Source: JAAYUD01 sp041907665
GTDB lineage: Bacteria > Bacteroidota > Bacteroidia > Bacteroidales > Bacteroidaceae
Direction of reading: 5' to 3'
DNA length: 64,000 nucleotides
NCBI GenBank assembly: GCA_041907665.1
Contig: JAYRGW010000006.1
Coordinates: 41,757-105,756, forward strand
Part shown: one piece after another, positions 60,910-64,000 of the stretch
Numbering within the stretch: position 1 is the first letter of the stretch
Layout: every line of letters begins with the position of its first letter
Translations under genes and position numbers: made by a program
Notes under the pieces: model-generated
What the model was told of the DNA's origin: nothing
The model's input: the letters and a program-made list of their open reading frames with translations, nothing else
The model's database searches: none

Positions 60910-60932
60910 CGAATCGATTTAATATTAAGATT

Positions 60933-62522
60933 ATGTCTGAGAATATAAAAGTTAGCGAAGTTTCAGAAATATTGCAACAGCAGTTGGCCGGCATAGATAC
61001 TCAGGTCCAGCTTGACGAGGTGGGCACTGTGTTGCAGGTGAGCGATGGGGTAGTGAGAATCTATGGATTGCGCAATGCTGAGGCTAACGAACTTCTTGAA
61101 TTTGACAATGGTATAAAAGCCGTTGTGATGAACTTGGAAGAAGACAATGTGGGTGCCGTATTGTTGGGACCTACGGATCAAATCAAAGAGGGATTCACAG
61201 TAAAGCGTACCAAGCGTATTGCCTCTATCAAAGTGGGCGAAAGTATGCTCGGGCGTGTTATAGATCCGCTTGGTGATCCTCTAGACGGTAAGGGTGCTAT
61301 TGATAGTAGCAATCTTTTTGAGATGCCTTTGGAACGTAAGGCTCCGGGTATTATCTTCCGTCAACCTGTAAACCAACCGCTTCAGACAGGTATTAAGGCT
61401 ATTGACGCCATGATTCCTATCGGACGTGGACAGCGTGAGTTGATTATCGGTGACCGTCAGACAGGAAAGACGGCTATCGCTATCGATACTATTATTAATC
61501 AGCGTGGTAACTACGAGGCCGGCGATCCGGTATATTGTATTTACGTCGCTACCGGTCAGAAAGGTTCTACAGTAGCTGCTACCGTAGAAACTCTTCGTAA
61601 GTATGGCGCTATGGATTATACTATCATAGTTGCCGCTACTGCTGCCGATCCTGCAGCAATGCAGTATTTTGCTCCATTTGCAGGTGCCGCTATCGGAGAG
61701 TATTTTCGTGATACGGGCCGTCATGCATTGGTTGTATACGATGACTTGTCCAAACAGGCTGTGGCCTATCGTGAAGTATCATTGATATTGCGTCGTCCTT
61801 CCGGACGTGAGGCTTATCCGGGTGATATCTTCTACTTGCACTCCCGTTTATTGGAGCGTGCAGCCAAGGTTATCAACCAACAAGAAGTAGCCGAGCAAAT
61901 GAATGATCTGCCAGAATCGTTGAAAGGTCATGTCAAAGGAGGTGGTTCGCTCACCGCGTTGCCTATTATTGAAACCCAGGCGGGTGATGTTGCAGCTTAT
62001 ATTCCTACCAACGTAATTTCTATTACCGATGGTCAGATATTCCTTGATACCGACTTGTTCAATCAAGGTAACCGTCCGGCTATCAATGTAGGTATATCGG
62101 TATCGCGTGTAGGTGGTAATGCCCAGATCAAGGCCATGAAGAAAGTAGCCGGAACGTTGAAGATCGATCAGGCTCAGTTCCGCGAATTGGAAGCGTTTAC
62201 CAAATTTGGTGGCGACATGGACCCTGTTACGGCTATGGCTATCAATAAAGGTCAGCGCAATACTCGTTTGCTCGTACAGAAACAATACAGTCCGGTACCT
62301 GTCGAAAAACAAATTGCCATATTGTATTGTGGAACACACGGATTACTTCGTGATATACCTGTAGACAAGGTCTCTGAATTTGAAGAACGCTACCTCCAGA
62401 CTCTGGAACTCACTCATCAGCAAGATGTACTTGATGTGCTGAAAGCCGGCAAGATCGACGATGATGTGATGAAAGTACTGGAAGAAACAGCAAAATCTGT
62501 TGTTAAGCAATTTGTAGATTAA
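60933..62522 (+). CDS. atpA: ATP synthase F1 subunit alpha
   Basis: The 529-residue non-catalytic subunit has the P-loop GDRQTGKTAIA near residue 176 and the strand HALVVYDDLSKQAVAYREVSL. The region with the arginine finger is NVISITDGQIFLDTDLFNQGNRPAINVGISVSRVGG, after PSGREAYPGDIFYLHSRLLER. It pairs with beta at each catalytic site. The length is slightly above the usual 510, with no obvious insertion. Confidence 0.98.
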   Translation: MSENIKVSEVSEILQQQLAGIDTQVQLDEVGTVLQVSDGVVRIYGLRNAEANELLEFDNGIKAVVMNLEEDNVGAVLLGPTDQIKEGFTVKRTKRIASIKVGESMLGRVIDPLGDPLDGKGAIDSSNLFEMPLERKAPGIIFRQPVNQPLQTGIKAIDAMIPIGRGQRELIIGDRQTGKTAIAIDTIINQRGNYEAGDPVYCIYVATGQKGSTVAATVETLRKYGAMDYTIIVAATAADPAAMQYFAPFAGAAIGEYFRDTGRHALVVYDDLSKQAVAYREVSLILRRPSGREAYPGDIFYLHSRLLERAAKVINQQEVAEQMNDLPESLKGHVKGGGSLTALPIIETQAGDVAAYIPTNVISITDGQIFLDTDLFNQGNRPAINVGISVSRVGGNAQIKAMKKVAGTLKIDQAQFRELEAFTKFGGDMDPVTAMAINKGQRNTRLLVQKQYSPVPVEKQIAILYCGTHGLLRDIPVDKVSEFEERYLQTLELTHQQDVLDVLKAGKIDDDVMKVLEETAKSVVKQFVD

Positions 62523-62537
62523 ATAGTTTGAAACATT

Positions 62538-63428
62538 ATGCCGTCATTAAAAGAAGTCAAAACTAGAATAAACTCTGTAAAGAGTACCCGTAAGATTACC
62601 TCTGCCATGAAGATGGTTGCTTCTGCAAAACTTCACCATGCACAGCAGGCTATTGCGGCAACACTCCCTTTTGAAGAGAAACTCAATAAAATTCTGACGA
62701 ATTTCTTGAAAGGCGATGTTTCATTCAGTTCGCCTTATATTGTAGTGCGTCCGGTAGAGAAAGTCGCTGTTGTGGTGTTTTCATCAAATACATCGTTGTG
62801 CGGCGCTTTCAACTCGAATGTCATTAAACTATTCAATAAGACGGTTGACGAATATAAATCGGATGCAAGTACGGATATTGTAGTCTATCCCATTGGCAAG
62901 AAAATCGAGGTTGCTGCTCGTAAGGAGAATTTGCCTATTGCCGGTTCTTATCAGAAGATAGTCGATAAGCCTGCTTATAACGAAGTGGCTGAATTGGCTA
63001 ATGAACTGTTGCAAAAGTTTGCTTCGGGTGAGATAGATAAGGTCGAACTCGTCTATCATCATTTTAAGTCGACGGCGGTACAAAAACTGGTGCGGACCAC
63101 ATTGTTGCCCATTGACGTAAACGAACTTCGTCGTCAGGCAGCTGCCGTCAAAGTGGAAAATGACCGAAAATATCTGAACGATTATATTGTAGAACCTAAT
63201 GTCGAGGAACTTATCGCCGCATTGTTGCCTCAGGTAGTATGCCAGAAACTGTTTACGGCTCTTGTCGATTCAACTGCTTCCGAACATGCTGCACGTACTA
63301 TGGCTATGCAGATAGCTACCGATAATGCCGATGATCTGATTCAAGACCTTACCGTACAATATAATAAGTCTCGTCAACAAGCTATTACAAGCGAATTGTT
63401 GGACATCGTAGGAGGTTCTATGCAATAA
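62538..63428 (+). CDS. atpG: ATP synthase F1 subunit gamma
   Basis: This 296-residue central-stalk protein has the conserved N-terminal helix SLKEVKTRINSVKSTRKITSAMKMVASAKL and the C-terminal helix HAARTMAMQIATDNADDLIQ, then DLTVQYNKSRQQAITSELLD. Together these form the rotating coiled coil. The middle domain (VVVFSSNTSLCGAFNSNVIKL) is the Rossmann-like part. It is the last gene of the operon, followed by a very strong terminator. Confidence 0.97.
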   Translation: MPSLKEVKTRINSVKSTRKITSAMKMVASAKLHHAQQAIAATLPFEEKLNKILTNFLKGDVSFSSPYIVVRPVEKVAVVVFSSNTSLCGAFNSNVIKLFNKTVDEYKSDASTDIVVYPIGKKIEVAARKENLPIAGSYQKIVDKPAYNEVAELANELLQKFASGEIDKVELVYHHFKSTAVQKLVRTTLLPIDVNELRRQAAAVKVENDRKYLNDYIVEPNVEELIAALLPQVVCQKLFTALVDSTASEHAARTMAMQIATDNADDLIQDLTVQYNKSRQQAITSELLDIVGGSMQ

Positions 63429-63478
63429 TAATATATCTTGATAGCAATATATTGCTATTCATTATATATTTTATGATT

Positions 63479-63540
63479 ACTACTTCAAGAATATTGAAAT
63501 CCAAGTAAAGCGCAATTCAATATTCTTGAAGTAGTTTTGT
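63479..63540 (+). terminator. Strong terminator of the ATP synthase operon
   Basis: A perfect 20-bp stem, 63479-63498 with 63516-63535 (ACTACTTCAAGAATATTGAA and its inverse), has a 17-base loop and is followed by TTTTGTTTTT. Confidence 0.9.
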
Positions 63541-63664
63541 TTTTATACCGACCGAATGTTCGTTTATAAGTTGTGATAACATTACGGATTTTCTGAAAAG
63601 CTACGGGACTTAAGCATATCAACAATGACTTGTTATCGTACACGAAAAAAAACAGATGAAAAAA

Positions 63665-63784
63665 CAGACGTATGTCGCAGCCATAACTTCCGTTAGTTAC
63701 TGCGGTAACTAACGGAAGTTATCGTAACAACTAACGTTAGTTTCTCCAACAACATCCGTTAGTTACCGCTGCGACATACGTCTG
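63665..63784. repeat. 120-bp nested palindromic element
   Basis: The outer arms CAGACGTATGTCGCAG (63665-63680) and the perfect inverse at 63769-63784 enclose two dyads. One is an 18-bp stem (63683-63700 with 63705-63722, ATAACTTCCGTTAGTTAC) with a TGCG loop. The other is the 14-base palindrome AACTAACGTTAGTT (63729-63742). CCGTTAGTTAC occurs twice in direct order. A degenerate relative is at 45091-45130. Confidence 0.85.
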
Positions 63785-63818
63785 ATTTTTTGCAAGGCAA
63801 AACAAGCTCACAGCCGTC

Positions 63819-63882
63819 GTTGTCGTATGTTAGTTTTTTCGGTGACGTCCTTATGTTTTCGGAAAAACTAACATACGACAAC
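63819..63882. repeat. 20-bp perfect inverted repeat at the right edge
   Basis: GTTGTCGTATGTTAGTTTTT (63819-63838) is the perfect inverse of 63863-63882. The loop holds GGTGACGTCC. It follows the 120-bp element by 34 bases and shares the GTATGT theme. No gene is recognised from 63541 to the window end. Confidence 0.85.
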
Positions 63883-64000
63883 AATTTTAGGAGCATATGA
63901 CGTTTTGGAAGGACAAAGACAATACAGATTTGTTGAAGTCGTCGGTTCTTACCGATACTTAAAGATACCTCGTGTAGATATGTCAAACCCTGTTTTCTCT

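Noticed and set aside
63759..63986. Leftward 75-codon frame at the right edge
   Set aside because: It runs through both palindromic elements, has no promoter box or similarity to a protein family, and is explained by repeat structure.

Overview
The window comes from a Bacteroidetes genome, most likely a gut-type member of the order Bacteroidales. The evidence is internal. Two SusC/SusD loci are present, secreted glycoside hydrolases carry lipobox or Sec signals, and many genes are preceded by the phylum-specific -7 box TAnnTTTG, in several cases with a TTTG-like -33 box 19 to 21 bases upstream. The ATP synthase operon also has the Bacteroidales order beta-epsilon-X-a-c-b-delta-alpha-gamma. 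I cannot name the genus.

Layout. Positions 1-4.2 kb hold a LuxR-type regulator cut by the window edge, a secreted GH18 protein, a Crp/Fnr regulator divergent from a HAD phosphatase, and a GNAT acetyltransferase. An unusual array of four tandem 22-bp palindromic units follows (4320-4407). A GH20 hexosaminidase (4.7-7.3 kb) converges on a polysaccharide utilization locus read leftwards (17.1 to 7.3 kb): SusC, SusD, SusE/F-like, GH53 endo-galactanase and GH2 beta-galactosidase. This set suits beta-1,4-galactan or type I arabinogalactan. Then come a nitroreductase, a DUF2520 dehydrogenase-like protein and KdsC (17.4-19.3 kb), facing a second nitroreductase and a small secreted protein. From 21.4 to 31 kb there is an ECF sigma / FecR anti-sigma / STN-bearing SusC / SusD / GH89 alpha-N-acetylglucosaminidase locus. 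Its SusD gene carries a one-base frameshift exactly at the lipobox.

At 31-37 kb are PRPP synthetase, a membrane-anchored PAS protein with a Cys cluster, a cold-shock-like trio (DEAD-box helicase, cold-shock-domain protein, RRM protein) and two poorly known proteins. At 37.6-41.6 kb an operon with a structured leader encodes a soluble MgtE-like sensor without its channel, an Nramp-related transporter with the non-canonical metal-site signature of the Mg-transporting branch, and an OprB-like porin.

From 41.9 to 52.2 kb the DNA is more AT-rich and loosely packed, with long intergenic spaces containing palindromic elements, dispersed repeats and repeated terminators. It carries an outer-membrane barrel protein, a DUF4382 lipoprotein, a GH59 galactocerebrosidase homologue and a cluster of orphan genes: membrane proteins, a coiled-coil protein with internal DNA repeats, and a nucleoside-deoxyribosyltransferase/TIR-like protein. 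This is the most accessory-looking part and the best place for an undescribed conflict or signalling module, although no function can be proved here.

The last 12 kb are core: an outer-membrane beta-barrel receptor, tRNA-Lys(CTT), a WalJ/YycJ-like MBL hydrolase and the complete F1Fo ATP synthase operon, ended by a strong terminator. Large palindromic elements then run to the right edge. As a whole, the window couples glycan capture and degradation (galactan, plus probable host-type GlcNAc and galactolipid glycans) with housekeeping energy and nucleotide genes.
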